From the NCBI RefSeq assembly GCF_042477335.2, contig NC_091251.1:36162501-36226500 (forward strand): 64,000 bases of DNA, in the 5' to 3' direction. Below are positions 32,131-43,735 of this stretch, in pieces. The position numbers were made by a program, and so were the translations under genes. The DNA is from Ovis canadensis. Its lineage: Eukaryota > Chordata > Mammalia > Artiodactyla > Bovidae. The notes beneath the pieces are model-generated. The model was not told the origin of the DNA and did no database searches. It saw only the letters and a list, made by a program, of their open reading frames with translations. The stretch's first letter is position 1. Every line of letters begins with the position of its first letter.

Positions 32131-33699
32131 TGAATCAACTAAAGTCCAGTATAAAACAAAAATTTCAAAAAAAGCAATTGACCTTTTGCCACACTGCACC
32201 CCTGACAGTGAGATGGATCACCAGCAACTCTATGGAAACCACCTTTAGAAATTCACCCATGGTTCTCACTTTTGCCAAATGTGCTCAGACTGGGATAGCC
32301 TGATCCAAAAATACGGCCTCAATATATGCAGCCAGTGTTTATAACAATAGAAGAAGGAAAGAGGATTCATCAAGTTAGACTAGATGATTTTCCTTAAATA
32401 GATTATCTAAAACATCAACCCACTGGAAGAAACATTAGTTCCTTGTACATAAAATTTAAAAATAAAATTCTAAACTACAATTATAAGTGTTTTAATATAA
32501 ATGGAATACTTAATTGGTTATAGAAATCTATTTTTTTAGTTTACTATTATCCTCTCAATGGATCTGTCTTCCAAATATGTGACTTCTTTTCCCTCAGTTA
32601 TATAAAAGTATTTATGCTGGAAAAAAACATTGTTGAGCTTCTTCTTACTCTAGCACTCTACGAAATATTGTGAACCAGGCAGAATGAATATAATATGGTC
32701 TCTAGGCCTAAGGAACTCCCAGAGCAGCCAAAGAAACAAGTATGGGCTCCACCTTTGATAAAAGGTAAACTCTGGTAAGTGATATAATCAAGGTATAAAC
32801 AATGTGCTATGCTATTATGAAGAAAGGAAAGGTCACAGGTGACTCACATACAAGCAGAAACTTTGATGAGAACTTACAGTATTCTCAGGCTATGCCCAGA
32901 ACTGTGGCGTTATAGAAGGTGCATAAAAGCCCTGACTTCCTCTCTGATGTCGACTGACTATTAAGTTGGAGTGACAAAGCTAATATACATTATGAAAAGC
33001 AGCAAACAATGTTCCATGTTAGACTGTGGGATACTAAAAGTACTGCAGCCTTCCAGAAGAGATGGAGACCCATGGAAGCTGGAGCAGTCAGGGAGGGCAA
33101 GAGGGCTCTGGGACAAGAGGAAGAACAATGGTGGAAGCGACTGTGGGGCCAAAAGTTAGCCTGACCAAACTGCAAAAGCGAGAGGAAGAGGCAGGACAGT
33201 AAGGATGAGTCCTCAGGCACTAGGAGAACTATACTGCACGTAGTAGCAAATCTCAGAGACAATGAAAGATTTGGGACAGACAAGGGACCTGTGCATGTGA
33301 TATTTAACCAACAATTTGTAGGATGGAGTAAACCAGGAAGGTGGTTGTGATGGGGTAGCCGGGAAGTGAGAAAATAAGGGTGGGAAGATTAGAGGTGATT
33401 CTTGATGGGGAAGTGTTGATGATCTGGACTAGGAAGCGCCTGTGGACACAGAGACTATTTCATCAGTATTTTATGAGACACGACTATGAGAAGTATTAAT
33501 AAAAGGATAGATCTGTTGTTGTTGTTTTGTTTTTTTTCCAGGTTTCTGGTTTTGTTTAGGTTTTTAAGGAAGAAGGAAAGTGGGAAAAAATTCTGATTAA
33601 TTAATTGAAACAAATGCCTTCTACAAAGGTTAAGTCGGGAGGCAAAACTGCTTTAAGGGAGAAGCAGTGGTTTATATATGGTTTACTTGTGGTTTAGAT
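32131..33699. other. Non-coding interval, nothing recognised
   Basis: Unique, AT-rich to about 32640 and mixed afterwards. Short open frames on both strands at 32961-33283 carry no family motif. No gene or named repeat is seen. Confidence 0.4.
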
Positions 33700-33707
33700 A
33701 TGCTGAT

Positions 33708-33918
33708 GTGCCTTCCCAGGTGACTCAGTGGTAAATAATCCACCTGCAAAGAAGGAGACACAGGTTTCATCCCTCGGTCGGGAAGGTTCCCTGGAGAAGG
33801 AAATGGTAACCCACTTCAGTGGAGAATCCCATGGACAGAAGAGCCTGGTGGGCTACAATCCATGGGGTCTCAAAGAGGACCAACACAACTTAGCAACTAA
33901 ACAAAACAAAAACAAAGT
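33708..33918 (+). mobile_element. Bov-tA SINE (plus), intact TSD
   Basis: Bov-tA with GTGACTCAGTGGTAAATAAT head and AACTTAGCAACTAAACAAAA end, bounded by ATATGCTG at 33700-33707 and 33919-33926. A short deletion removed the usual TATTCTTGCCTG stretch from the core. Confidence 0.88.
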
Positions 33919-34014
33919 ATATGCTGTTATGGTGGGAGGGAATATCGGCTCACTCTCCCACTTCCATCTCTCACCCCTTCCGATCCTAGGGACTCGTTGT
34001 CAAAAGACTTTTGT

Positions 34015-34296
34015 CAAGCCTAGGCAATGGCACCCCATTCCAGTACTCTTGCCTGGAAAATCCCATGGACGGAGGAGCCTAGTAGGCTGCAGTCCATGGG
34101 GTCGCCAGGAGTCGGACACAACTGAGTGACTTCACTTTCACTTTTCACTTTCCTGCATTGGAGAAGGCAATGGCAACCCACTCCAGTGTTCTTGCCTGGA
34201 GAATCCCAGGGACCGGGGAGCCTGGTGGGCTGTCGTCTATGGGTTCGTGCATAGTTGGACACGACTGAAGCAGCTTAGCAGCAGCAGCAGCAGCAC
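34015..34296 (+). mobile_element. Bov-A2 SINE (dimer) with (AGC)n tail
   Basis: Two head-less Bov-A monomers in tandem (34018-34145 and 34155-34290). Each reads GCAATGGCA(C/A)CCCA(T/C)TCCAG through GGACACAACTGAG/GGACACGACTGAAG. The copy ends in (AGC)n at 34278-34296, the characteristic Bov-A2 structure. Confidence 0.9.
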
Positions 34297-34334
34297 CTAT
34301 TATGACTGAGAATCAGATACTAAAAGGACCAAAA

Positions 34335-34455
34335 AGGACCTTTCTTGGCAGTCCAGCGGTTACGATTTCGCCTTCCAGTGCAGGGTGTGCAGGTTCAAAC
34401 CCTGGTCAGGGAGCTGGGATCCCACATGCTCACAGCCAAAACACCAAAACATAGA
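34335..34455 (+). mobile_element. CHR-type SINE head (plus)
   Basis: Reads CCTTTCTTGGCAGTCCAGCG, GGTTACGATTTCGCCTTCC, AGGTTCAAACCCTGGTCAGG and an A-rich end. Confidence 0.75.
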
Positions 34456-36184
34456 AAAGAAGCAATATTGTAACAAACTCAAGAAAGACCTTTTTTTTTT
34501 TTTAAGTGCCAAATAAAAATGGTTGCTTGCCACCCAGTTCTACAAGGACTGAGTTAGCCACTGCAGTAGCTGACCTTCAACACAGCCCAAAAGGAGTTCA
34601 GGATGGAGCTCAGGAAGGAGGCACTCTATCCTCTGGGGAAACTGGCAGTATATCCTTCAGATTATTAGATATTTTCAAGAGAAAATTTTATGAACCCAAC
34701 TGCTTATATCTTTCCATACTTGGAAAGCACTGAAATCATGAACTAAGATATCTGTGCCCTCTACCAAGATGTGTGCCTGATTGCAGGTACCCACCCCGTT
34801 CTCCAGGATCACAGACACACTGACCCTCCTTACCTCTTTGCAGCAGTTCCTCAGAGCTGCCTGAAAGGCTGTCTCCTAGGTTGTATCCTCACTAATTCCC
34901 TAAATAAAACTGAAACCCAGGAATTCCCTGGTAGTCCAGCGATTAGAACTCCTTACTTCCGCTGCAGGGGGCCCAAGTTTGATTCCTGGTTTTGTTGTTT
35001 GTTGTTCAGTTACTAAGTCATGCCTGACTCTTTGCAACCCCACGGACTGCAGCAAGCCAGGCTTCCCTGTCCTTCACCATCTCCTGGAGTTTGCTCAAAC
35101 TTATGTTCATTGAGTCCATGAAGTCATCCAACCATCTCATCCTCTGTTTCCTCCTTCTCCTCTTGCCCTCAATCTTTCCCAGCATCAGGAAATGCAAGCC
35201 AAACAAAAAAAAGGGGGGCTAGGAAACAAAGAATAAAGCATTTATACAATATCACCAGGCCCTCCCAAAAGAGTAAAAAAGACTCATATAATCCTCAATG
35301 CAAGGCAGAGACCACAGCTTTGCTAAAAAGAAAGTAGGGTATCTTTAGTATAGATTCAGAGCGTGTTGACTTAACTAATTAATAATGGTAATAGTGAAAG
35401 ACCCACAGAGATGGGCTGACTTAACAAGTCAAGCTGTATAGGAATCAGCAAGCTCATGGCTCTCACTGGTAGGAAGATTGGATTTAAAGAACTCAGGATT
35501 GGACTTGAAGAATCCAGAAACTGAAAACTAAACTAGCAGGTCAGGAATGAAGGGAGAACCCTTGGGGACACCCCTGTAGGGATCCTAGTCTTGAGATACC
35601 TTCCCTTGCATAGTGAAAGGGAAAATCCAGGCTAGCTATAACTTCAGTTTCTATCTCTCTTACGTTGTAATGCCCTTCTGAAACTGCTCTAACTTTCCAG
35701 TTAAGAACATCACAGGTCTTCTGCTGTATTTGTCCTGGGAAGTCTTAGGGAATCAAGAAACAAGAGGAAGGAGATGGATCTGCCCATCCCTATTCCCTCC
35801 TAGCTCCTGAAGAGAGAGAGACAACCTTGGGTGGGTGGGAGCGGACAGGGGGCACAGACTGTCTCTAGTGGCAGCAGAAAGAATCACATCCCATGAGCAA
35901 CCAGAGAAGATATATCAAAGACAGTGGAAGAAGCACCTTTTGGCTTCCTTTTGTAAACTAGCAAAGGCTGCCCCGTAGAAGGGAAAGGAAAGGAAGAGAA
36001 AAGCACCATCCAGCTTTGGGAAGATGCTGCATTTGTGGTGACAAAACATTCAGGTAGGAAATACCAACTGTGGAGCTGTGAGATGTGAGACTAGACCTCG
36101 TGTACCCATATTTGGATCAGATGCAAAAAAAAACACACAAAAACCTGACTCATCAACATAAAGATGATATCAGTAGTTTTTAAA
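34456..36184. other. Mostly unique interval with a CHR fragment and a BovB 3' end
   Basis: Holds a CHR-type head at 34918-34998 (GAATTCCCTGGTAGTCCAGC) that runs into a short minus-strand BovB/ART2A 3' end at about 35003-35190 (TCAGTTACTAAGTCATGCCT ... TCAATCTTTCCCAGCATCAG). The remainder (34500-34915, 35200-36180) is unique, with no gene recognised. Confidence 0.5.
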
Positions 36185-36378
36185 TATATGTGAGTGAAGT
36201 CGCTCAGTCGTGTCCAACTCTTTGGGACCCCGTGGACAACCAGGCTCCTCCGTCCATGGGATTCTCCAGGCAAGAATCCTGGAGTATGTTGCCATTTCCT
36301 TCTCCATGGGATCTTCCCGACCCAGGGGTAGAACCCGGGTCTCCCGCATCGTAGGCATACGCTTTAACCTCTGAGCAA
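36185..36378 (-). mobile_element. Bov-tA SINE (minus)
   Basis: Plus strand AGTCGCTCAGTCGTGTCCAA, GGATTCTCCAGGCAAGAATC and AACCCGGGTCTCCCGCATCG is the complement of Bov-tA including the box-B region. Confidence 0.88.
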
Positions 36379-38190
36379 ATACGAAATGCTAAACACTTTT
36401 CTAGGAGTGGCCTCTGCATGTTGCATCTTTGCATCCTCTTTCTTTTGCAACTAAGCCTGCTTTGCAGGCTCTCACTCATTTCTCGCTCATCTTGGCGGCA
36501 ATTTCATACTGCTACCACCAGGTGGAGGTGTCACACTGCTCTTCACTTATTATCAAAGACATTCTTAAGACATTTGGGGGTGGGGACAAGGGGTCAGGTT
36601 CTTTGGTTCCATTAGTTACACAAATAAGCACTTGCCTTCACACCCAAGAGCGAAAAGAATTTGGAGAGTGAGCGTAAAAGGTCAGGCAGTGGCTGCCTCT
36701 TCCTCTCTTTTTGTTTTCTTAGTCCTTCGGTTTCCATGGGGATCTGTGTTTAAGCAGCAACTCTGAATCCATTTACTGCCCCTCAAGGCTTGGGGCTGAG
36801 CCCAGAGACTGGCTGTGAAGAATAGCAGGCGCTGGAATGGGTGGAAAGGAGGAGATTTATTTGCTAACTTTGGACAGCAAAAGATGAGGACAGGTATAGA
36901 AGAAGGAGTGACGGGGTGGAACTTGGAATGGGGTGCACAGAGGAATGTAAAAGGCAAATAATGTTTCAGTTCAAATAAAATCTGGGGACATTAAAATCTT
37001 TTCCAAAATTCTTCAATTGTCTTCTCACCATAGACTATTTCAGGACACACTCCGGGCCCCTTATAATACTAAGTCCTCTCCTACCCCTATCCAAAAATAT
37101 CAGCAGACCTGTGTCAGAACCTGCCTGAGGTGCTTATGTGTCTTGTTCCGAAAGCACTCTGGAGCAAGAGACGAGCACTCCAAGGAAAGACCATCCACTG
37201 TATTCCCCAGGTACAGTGTAGTGCCTGGCACATGGAAAGCTCTCGGTAAAATATTTGCTGAATGGATAAATAAATAAGTGAGCAATAAGAACAGGGCAGC
37301 TTTGGGAATTCCCTGGTGGTCCCAGGGTTTAGGACTCCATGCTCTCATTATCAAGGGCCTGGGTTCCATCTCTGGTCGGGGAACTAAAATCCAAGCCACA
37401 GGACAGCAAAAAAAAAAAAAAAAAAAAATTATTTTTTGAATGTGATAGCTTTAGTTTTAATTAATTTTACTTACCTCTAGCTTCAGGGCAAACTAAAGAC
37501 AAAGGAAAAATGTCTTTTCATCAAAATCATGAGGATGTGAATGTGTTCATTCAAAGACCAGTTGTGGGGTGGGGGGTGCTGTTTTCTGCTTAATCAGAAA
37601 TAAGGAAAGTGTCTTACTAATAGCCCCTGTTTCTGGGAGTATTTGCATTTCCGTCAGTTTGGGCTATTATTCAGTATCCATTCACAGATAGCAGTTGATC
37701 TACATATGAACAGCTCTCTACTTGGTTTTCTCTGCTAATCAAGTTTTCTTTCCTAATGGCTTACCTTCCAGCCCCACCTTTCCATTTCGCTTTCTCTCTC
37801 ACTGTCTTGTTTAATTACCACTCTCTATAATTATCTAATTTATTTACTTGCATTTTTATTGCTTGTCACCTCCCACAGGTGACAAGATCCTTGCTGCTTT
37901 CCTCACAGAGCCTTCGAGTCTAAATTTTAGAGTCTAAGTGCTCAAGTCGTACCTTTTTTGAAAAAATTCCATTTTAAGTGAATTCTTCACAATTCTTTAA
38001 TCTATTCACCCTCTTGCCCTTCAATTGGAAGTGACCTTTCCTTCCTCTGAATGAGCACACATTTGATCTGCATTTCCTAGCACACTCACCACTTGCTGCC
38101 TATGCAGGTCAGCATAATAATAATTGTCACCAAATGTAGTGATCTTGAAAGATTGGCCAGGCACTGGGCCAAATTCCTTGTTTTGTTAAA
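36379..38190. other. Mostly unique interval with one CHR SINE
   Basis: A plus-strand CHR-type head lies at 37302-37428 (GGAATTCCCTGGTGGTCCCA ... AAATCCAAGCCACAGGACAGC, then A20). Elsewhere I see no gene or named repeat. Open frames at 36418-36957 and 37017-37399 lack recognisable motifs. Confidence 0.45.
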
Positions 38191-38660
38191 TCTCCACCAC
38201 AATCCTCTGAAATAGATATTATTAACCTCATTTTTATTTTATTTTGGTGGTGTTGTATGGCTTGCAGAATCTTAGTTTCCCCGCCAGGGATTGAACCTGG
38301 TCTCTTGTCAGTGAAAGCACTGGTGATTAGTCACCTAGTCGCTCAGTCATGTCTGATTCTTTTTGACCCCATGGACTGCAGCCCGCCAGGCTCCTCTGTC
38401 CACAGGGATTCTCCAGGCAAGAATACTGGAGTGTGTTGCCACGCTCTTCTCCAGGGGGCTTCGCAACCCAGAGATCGAACCCAGGTCTGTACATTGCAGG
38501 CAGATTAACACTACCAAGGACTACCAAGAATTCCTTGGACTACCAAGGAATTCCCTTAACCTCATTTTTGTGTGAGGAAACTGAGGCTCAGAGAAGTTAA
38601 GTAAAATGCCCCAAATCATGCAGCTGATAAATGGTAAAGACAATTTAAACCCAAAAAATC
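38191..38660. mobile_element. MIR-type SINE split by a CHR SINE that carries Bov-tA
   Basis: Old MIR-type sequence (TCCTCTGAAATAGATATTAT | GAGGAAACTGAGGCTCAGAG) is split by a minus-strand CHR SINE (38236-38555) with perfect 14-bp TSDs TTAACCTCATTTTT at 38222-38235 and 38556-38569. A minus-strand Bov-tA at about 38325-38515 sits inside the CHR copy. This gives three insertion layers in time order. Confidence 0.8.
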
Positions 38661-38689
38661 ACTCTGGAATCCATATAGTCTTTAGAATA

Positions 38690-38880
38690 CAGTCTGTGTT
38701 ATAAGTAACTGTGTTAGAGTTTCAGCTCCATAATTCACAGCTGCATGGCCCTAGCAATTTACTAACCTCTCTAAACCTCAATTTCCTGGTTGGTAAGATG
38801 GGGATAATCATATCTACCTCACAAGATCACTGCAAGACAAAGCATCACATGACCTTGTCACCAAAAAGTGGCCCATAAAG
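38690..38880 (+). mobile_element. MIR SINE (plus)
   Basis: Shows the MIR core pattern of a tRNA-like 5' part and the CCTCTCTAAACCTCAATTTC ... AAGATGGGGATAATCATATC segment typical of the family. Confidence 0.65.
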
Positions 38881-39229
38881 AGTAGCTGCTCATAATGCTC
38901 ATAAAGTAAGCATTACCTGTTCACCTGTTTTGTCTCCCATACCAAGTTAACAATCCTTTCAGAAAGATGCTTTTATTCTCTTTGCATTTTGTGACATCTA
39001 GCACAGTGTTTTATATATAGTAACTAAACACCATGAATATCTGTTTAATATTGGGATGGGAGAGCGAGGGAGAGAGGAAGGAATGAATGAATGGATGAAT
39101 GAATGGAAAATTTATTGCTGGTGACAATCTAAGTCAAATCTCCCTTCTTCTTCCCCTAGAACTTTACACATCCTCTATGAAATTCCTCACATTGTATTAT
39201 ATATGTGTATATGTATACTGTATTTTATA

Positions 39230-39352
39230 TATATATATATATATTCTTTTTTTTTTTTTTACATACCACACTTATAGATGATAATTTCCTGATCAGGGAT
39301 TGAACCCAGGCCACAGCAGTGAAAGTGCCAAGTCCTACCCACCAGGGAATTC
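39230..39352 (-). mobile_element. CHR-type SINE fragment (minus) after (TA)n
   Basis: Complement of a CHR head (GATCAGGGATTGAACCCAGG ... CCCACCAGGGAATTCTC), preceded by poly(T) and a (AT)n tract at 39227-39244. Confidence 0.65.
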
Positions 39353-40730
39353 TCTGTTTTTATTTTCTTGTTTTAACATTTCCCCTCTTCTATGTTGAGA
39401 AGTATATATATATTTTAACTCTACTGGCTCCCTAAATGCAGGTCTGGTAAGTGAAATATTAAATGAACTTGATAAATGTTTGCTGAGAGTATAACTAGTT
39501 GGGAGGCCTCACTTGGTCCTTATGTCGCAAAAGAAAGAAAAGATTTCTGTGGCTTGGGTGGGATTTACATACTGAGGTGACTCTGCCATCTGGAGCTACA
39601 GAATCATGAACCTGTAAGCTACTTTGGTTTTTGACTGGACATACTTCTGGAGGTCACAAAGATAGGCACGCCTAAAGATTATTGACTCATTTTAATATTT
39701 TAACTTAATTTAAAATTAAATTTTAATATGCAAATTCCATTTTAATTACATTAAGCTCTGTGAAAGAAGAGGGGAAACAACTTAATGAATAATAGTCTGC
39801 ATGCAGACCACTCCACTCTAGCATTCCATTCAGTATGTCATATGTCAGTATAAGCTCCTGGGAGTTGGAAAGGACATGAGGTTATAGTCATATACATCAT
39901 GCCCAGCTAGCATAGAATGGGTTTCAAAGAATGGCCAAATTATGATTTCACATAAAGGTGCCTTTTTTTCCTGCCATTGCTTTGCAGCTAGCAGGATCTT
40001 AGTGCCCTGACCAGGGATCAAACCAGGGCCCCAGCAGTGAATATGTAAAATCCTAACCACTGAACCTCCAGGGGATTCCCTAAATGTGCTTTTTATTTTG
40101 ATAATTAAATATTTTAATACTCTTATTTTAAACAGATATTAAGTTTAGAAGAGATTTCATCTTACTCTTATGGTATGATACTTTTTCATTTGTTTTCTAA
40201 GATTTTAAAATATGTAATGTGATTTTATTGAGTTTATTTTCTAAGGTTATTTTCAAGTATCTTGTGGGGGTAGGAGAGTGTTCCTTCTTTGATTTCAAGA
40301 AAAAAGTTAATACTTGGATTTCAAGTTGCATGAATAAAGATGGACAGCTTAGAAATGGTGTGCATGGAAGGATGAGGAGGTTTGTAGTATAAGGATGGGG
40401 GTAGGTGATGGAAAGTACAACTCCCCTTGAATAACAAGCTTGTTTCTCCCAATCCTCCCTTTCTACTCTCTCTTTTCTCTCAGACTTTCATTTTTTGGAA
40501 ACATACACATATCCTGGTGACATTTATCCTTTGACCAAAGATGGAACCAGAGGTCAGTGAACCAGATGGTGCAAGGAAAGATCTAAACCTCATTGAGTAG
40601 AATTGGGTCATTAAGTTTATCCTCCCTCATCTCCAATTCCTGCTCCAAACCCCCTGATCCCCTTTCCTCATCTTTGTATATGCATTTTAAAAGACATATA
40701 CCTTTATACCTCTTTCTGTGTATGTATATC
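39353..40730. other. AT-rich interval with one CHR SINE
   Basis: A minus-strand CHR-type head lies at 39960-40080 (GACCAGGGATCAAACCAGGG ... CTCCAGGGGATTCCC). The rest is AT-rich unique sequence without a recognisable gene. Confidence 0.45.
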
Positions 40731-41925
40731 AATTCAGTTCAGTTTAGTCGCTCAGTCATGTCTGACTCTTTGCAACCCCATGGACTACAGCACAGCAGGC
40801 TTCCCTGCCATCACCAACTCCCAGAGCTTACTCAGACTCATGTCCACCAAGTTGATGATGCCATCCAACCATCTCATCCTCTGTCATCCACTTCTCCTCC
40901 TGCCTTCAATCTTTCCCAGCATCAGGGTCTTTTCCAATGAGTCAACTCTTCGCATGAGGTGGCCGAAGTATTGGAGTTTCAGCTTTAGCATCATTCCTTC
41001 CAAAGAAATCCCAGGGCTGATCTCCTTCAGAATGGACTGGTTGGATCTCCTTGCAGTCCAAGGGACTCTCAAGAGTCTTCTCCAACACCATAGTTCAAAA
41101 GCATCAATTCTTCAGCGTTCAGCTTTCTTTATAGTCCAACTCTCCCATCCATATATGACTACTGGAAATACCATAGATTTGACTAGATGGACCTTTGTTG
41201 GCAAAGGAGTACATACTGCTTTTTAACATGCTGTCTAGGTTGGTCATGGCTTTTCTTCCAAGGAGCAAGTGTCTTTTAAATTCATGGCTGCAGTCACCAT
41301 CTACAGTAATTCTGGAGCCCCTAAAAATAAAGTGTCACTATTCGCATTGTCTCCCCATCTATTTGCCATGAAGTGATGGGACCGGATGCCATTATCTTAG
41401 TTTTCTGAATGTTGAGTCTTAAGTCAACTTTTTCACTCTCCTCTTTCACTTTCATCAAGAGGCTCTTCAGTTCCTGTTTGCTTTCTCCCATAAGGATGGT
41501 GTCATCTGCATATCTAAGGGTATTGATATTTTTCCCGGCAATCTTGATTCTAGCTTGTGCTTCATTCAGCCAGGTATTTTGCATGATGTACTCTGCCTAT
41601 AAGTTAAATAAGCAGGATGACCATATATATCCTTGACATACTCCTTTCACAATTTTGAACCAGTCCATTGTTCCATGTCTGGTTCTAACTGTTGCTTCTT
41701 GACCTGCATATGGATTTCTCAGGAGGCAGGTAACGTAGTTTGTTATTCCCATCTCTTTAAGAATTTTCCACAGTTTGTTGTGATCCACACAGTCAAAAGG
41801 CTTTAGCATAGTCAGTGAAACAGAAGTAGATGTTTTATGGAGTTCTCTTGCTTTTTTTGTAATCCAATGGATGTTGGCAATTTGATCTCTGGTTCTTCTG
41901 CCTTTTCTAAGTCCAGCTATACAAG
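40731..41925 (-). mobile_element. BovB RTE LINE, 5'-truncated (minus)
   Basis: The longest BovB 3' portion in the window that is not inverted. It runs from the tail complement (ATTCAGTTCAGTTTAGTCGC) to the RT region near 41925 (complement of 'CIAGLRKGRRTRDQIANIHWI'). Minus-strand frames at 40884-41072, 41321-41584 (NTLRYADDTILMGES, containing the YADD catalytic motif) and 41597-41935 are parts of one broken RT. Confidence 0.93.
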
Positions 41926-42794
41926 AAATGTACAATGGTCAATATATGTACAATGCACTTTAAGAGGGAGAAAGACCAGAGAATCAAACAGTATATAATT
42001 ATTAAATAATATAAGTACTATCTTATAAGTCATCCAGTCTCATAAAAATGCTTGACTGCAAGGAGGCACAGAATTGTCCAAAATGTACATCATGAATATT
42101 TTTATTTTTTAAAAGTCTAGTTGATTTACAATGCTGTGTTAGTTTCTGTTGTACAGCAAAATGATTCAGATATATATATATATGTATCTTCATATTCTTT
42201 TCTATTATGGTTTATGAAAAGATATTTAATATAGTACTCTATACTGTAGAGAACAACATATTTGTTTATTTTATATATAGTAGTTTGTATCTGCTAACCC
42301 TAGACTCCTAATGCATCCCTCCTCCACCCCCTTCCCCCTTTGGTAATCTTAAATTTGTTCCCTTGTCTATAAGTCTACTGCAGTTTTGTAAGTAAGTTCA
42401 GTTGCATCATATTTTAGATTCCACATATAAACAGTATCATATATTTATCATCCTCTTTCTGATATGATAATCTTAATATGATAATCTCTAAGCCCACCCA
42501 TTTTGCTACAAATGGCATTATTTCATTCTTTTTTTGGCTGAATAATATTCCATTTTGTATATATACCATATCTTCTTTATCCATTCATCTGTTGATGGAA
42601 ACTTAGGTGACTTCCATGTCTTGGCTACTGTACATAGTGTTTCTATAAACATTGGGGTGCATGTGTCTTTTTAAATTAGAGTTTTCATCTTTTCTGGTTA
42701 TATACCCTGGAGTGGGATTGCTGGATCACACGGTAACTCTATTTCTAGTTTTTCAAGTTAACTTCATACTATTTTCCAAAGTGGTGGTTTACTT

Positions 42795-42988
42795 GCTAAG
42801 TCATGTCCGACTCTTGTGACTCCATGGACTGTAGCTCACCAGGCTCCTCTATCCATAGCATTTTCCAGGCAAGAATACTAGAGTGAGTTGCCATTTCCTT
42901 CTCCAGGGGATCTTCCTGACCTGGGGATCAAACCCAGGTTTCCTGCACTGCAGGCAGATTCTTTACTGACTGAGCTACAAGGGAAGCC
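42795..42988 (-). mobile_element. Bov-tA SINE (minus) nested in L1
   Basis: Plus-strand text GCTAAGTCATGTCCGACTCT through AGATTCTTTACTGACTGAGC. Imperfect flanking repeats ATTTTCCAAAG / ATTTTCCATAG mark the target site. Confidence 0.87.
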
Positions 42989-43289
42989 CATTTTCCATAG
43001 TAGCTGTACCAATTCACATTACCACCAACAGGATAGGAGTGTTCCCTTTTCTCCATACCTTTTCCAGCAGTATTATTTGTAAACTTTTTAGTGATGGCCA
43101 TTTTGACCAGAGTAGGTGATTCCTCATTGTAGTTTTGACTTGCATTTATCTAATAATTAGCAATGTTGGGTATTGGGTATCTTTTCATGTGCCCGCTGGC
43201 CATCTGTATGACTTCTTTGGAGAAATGTCTAGGTCTTATCCCATTTGTCAGCTGGTTTGTTTGGTTTTTATTACTGAGTTATATGAGCT

Positions 43290-43500
43290 GTGGGCTTCCC
43301 TGGTAGCTCAGAGGGTAAAGCATCTGCCTGCAATGCGGGAGAGCTGGGTTCGATCCCTGGGTTGGGAAGATCCCCCAGAGAAGGAAATGGCAACCCACTC
43401 CAGTATTCTTGCCTGGAAAATCCCATGGACAGGAGAGCCTCGTGGGCTATACTCCCCGGGGTAGCAAAGAGTCAGACGAGACTGAACGACTTCACTTCAC
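43290..43500 (+). mobile_element. Bov-tA SINE (plus) nested in L1, intact TSD
   Basis: Complete copy (GGGCTTCCCTGGTAGCTCAG head, GGGTTCGATCCC box B, GAACGACTTCACTTCAC end) flanked by a perfect 10-bp TSD TATATGAGCT at 43280-43289 and 43501-43510. Confidence 0.93.
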
Positions 43501-43735
43501 TATATGAGCTTTGGAAATTATGCCCTTGTCAGTCTTACCATTTGCAAATATTTTCTCCCATTCCATAGGTTGTCTGTTTATTTTTGCTTATGGTTTCCTT
43601 TGCTGTGCAATAGCCTATAAATCGGATTAGGTCCCATTTGTTTATTTTTGCTTTTATCTCTATTGCCTTGGAAGACTGACTTAAGAACACATTGCTAAGA
43701 TTTACGTACCAGAATGTTTCACCTATGTTCTCTTC

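Larger units (their letters stand above)
42095..43735 (-). mobile_element. L1 LINE 3' portion (minus) with two nested Bov-tA copies
   Basis: The complement of the L1 3' end starts at 42095 (CTAGTTGATTTACAATGCTG) and continues through AATAATATTCCATTTTGTAT and TGGAGTGGGATTGCTGGATC to TTTGCTGTGCAATAGCC. Two Bov-tA copies in opposite orientation interrupt it. Confidence 0.88.

Noticed and set aside
34278-34296. (AGC)n as a possible expandable triplet locus
   Set aside because: It is the normal short tail of a Bov-A2 SINE with only a few units.
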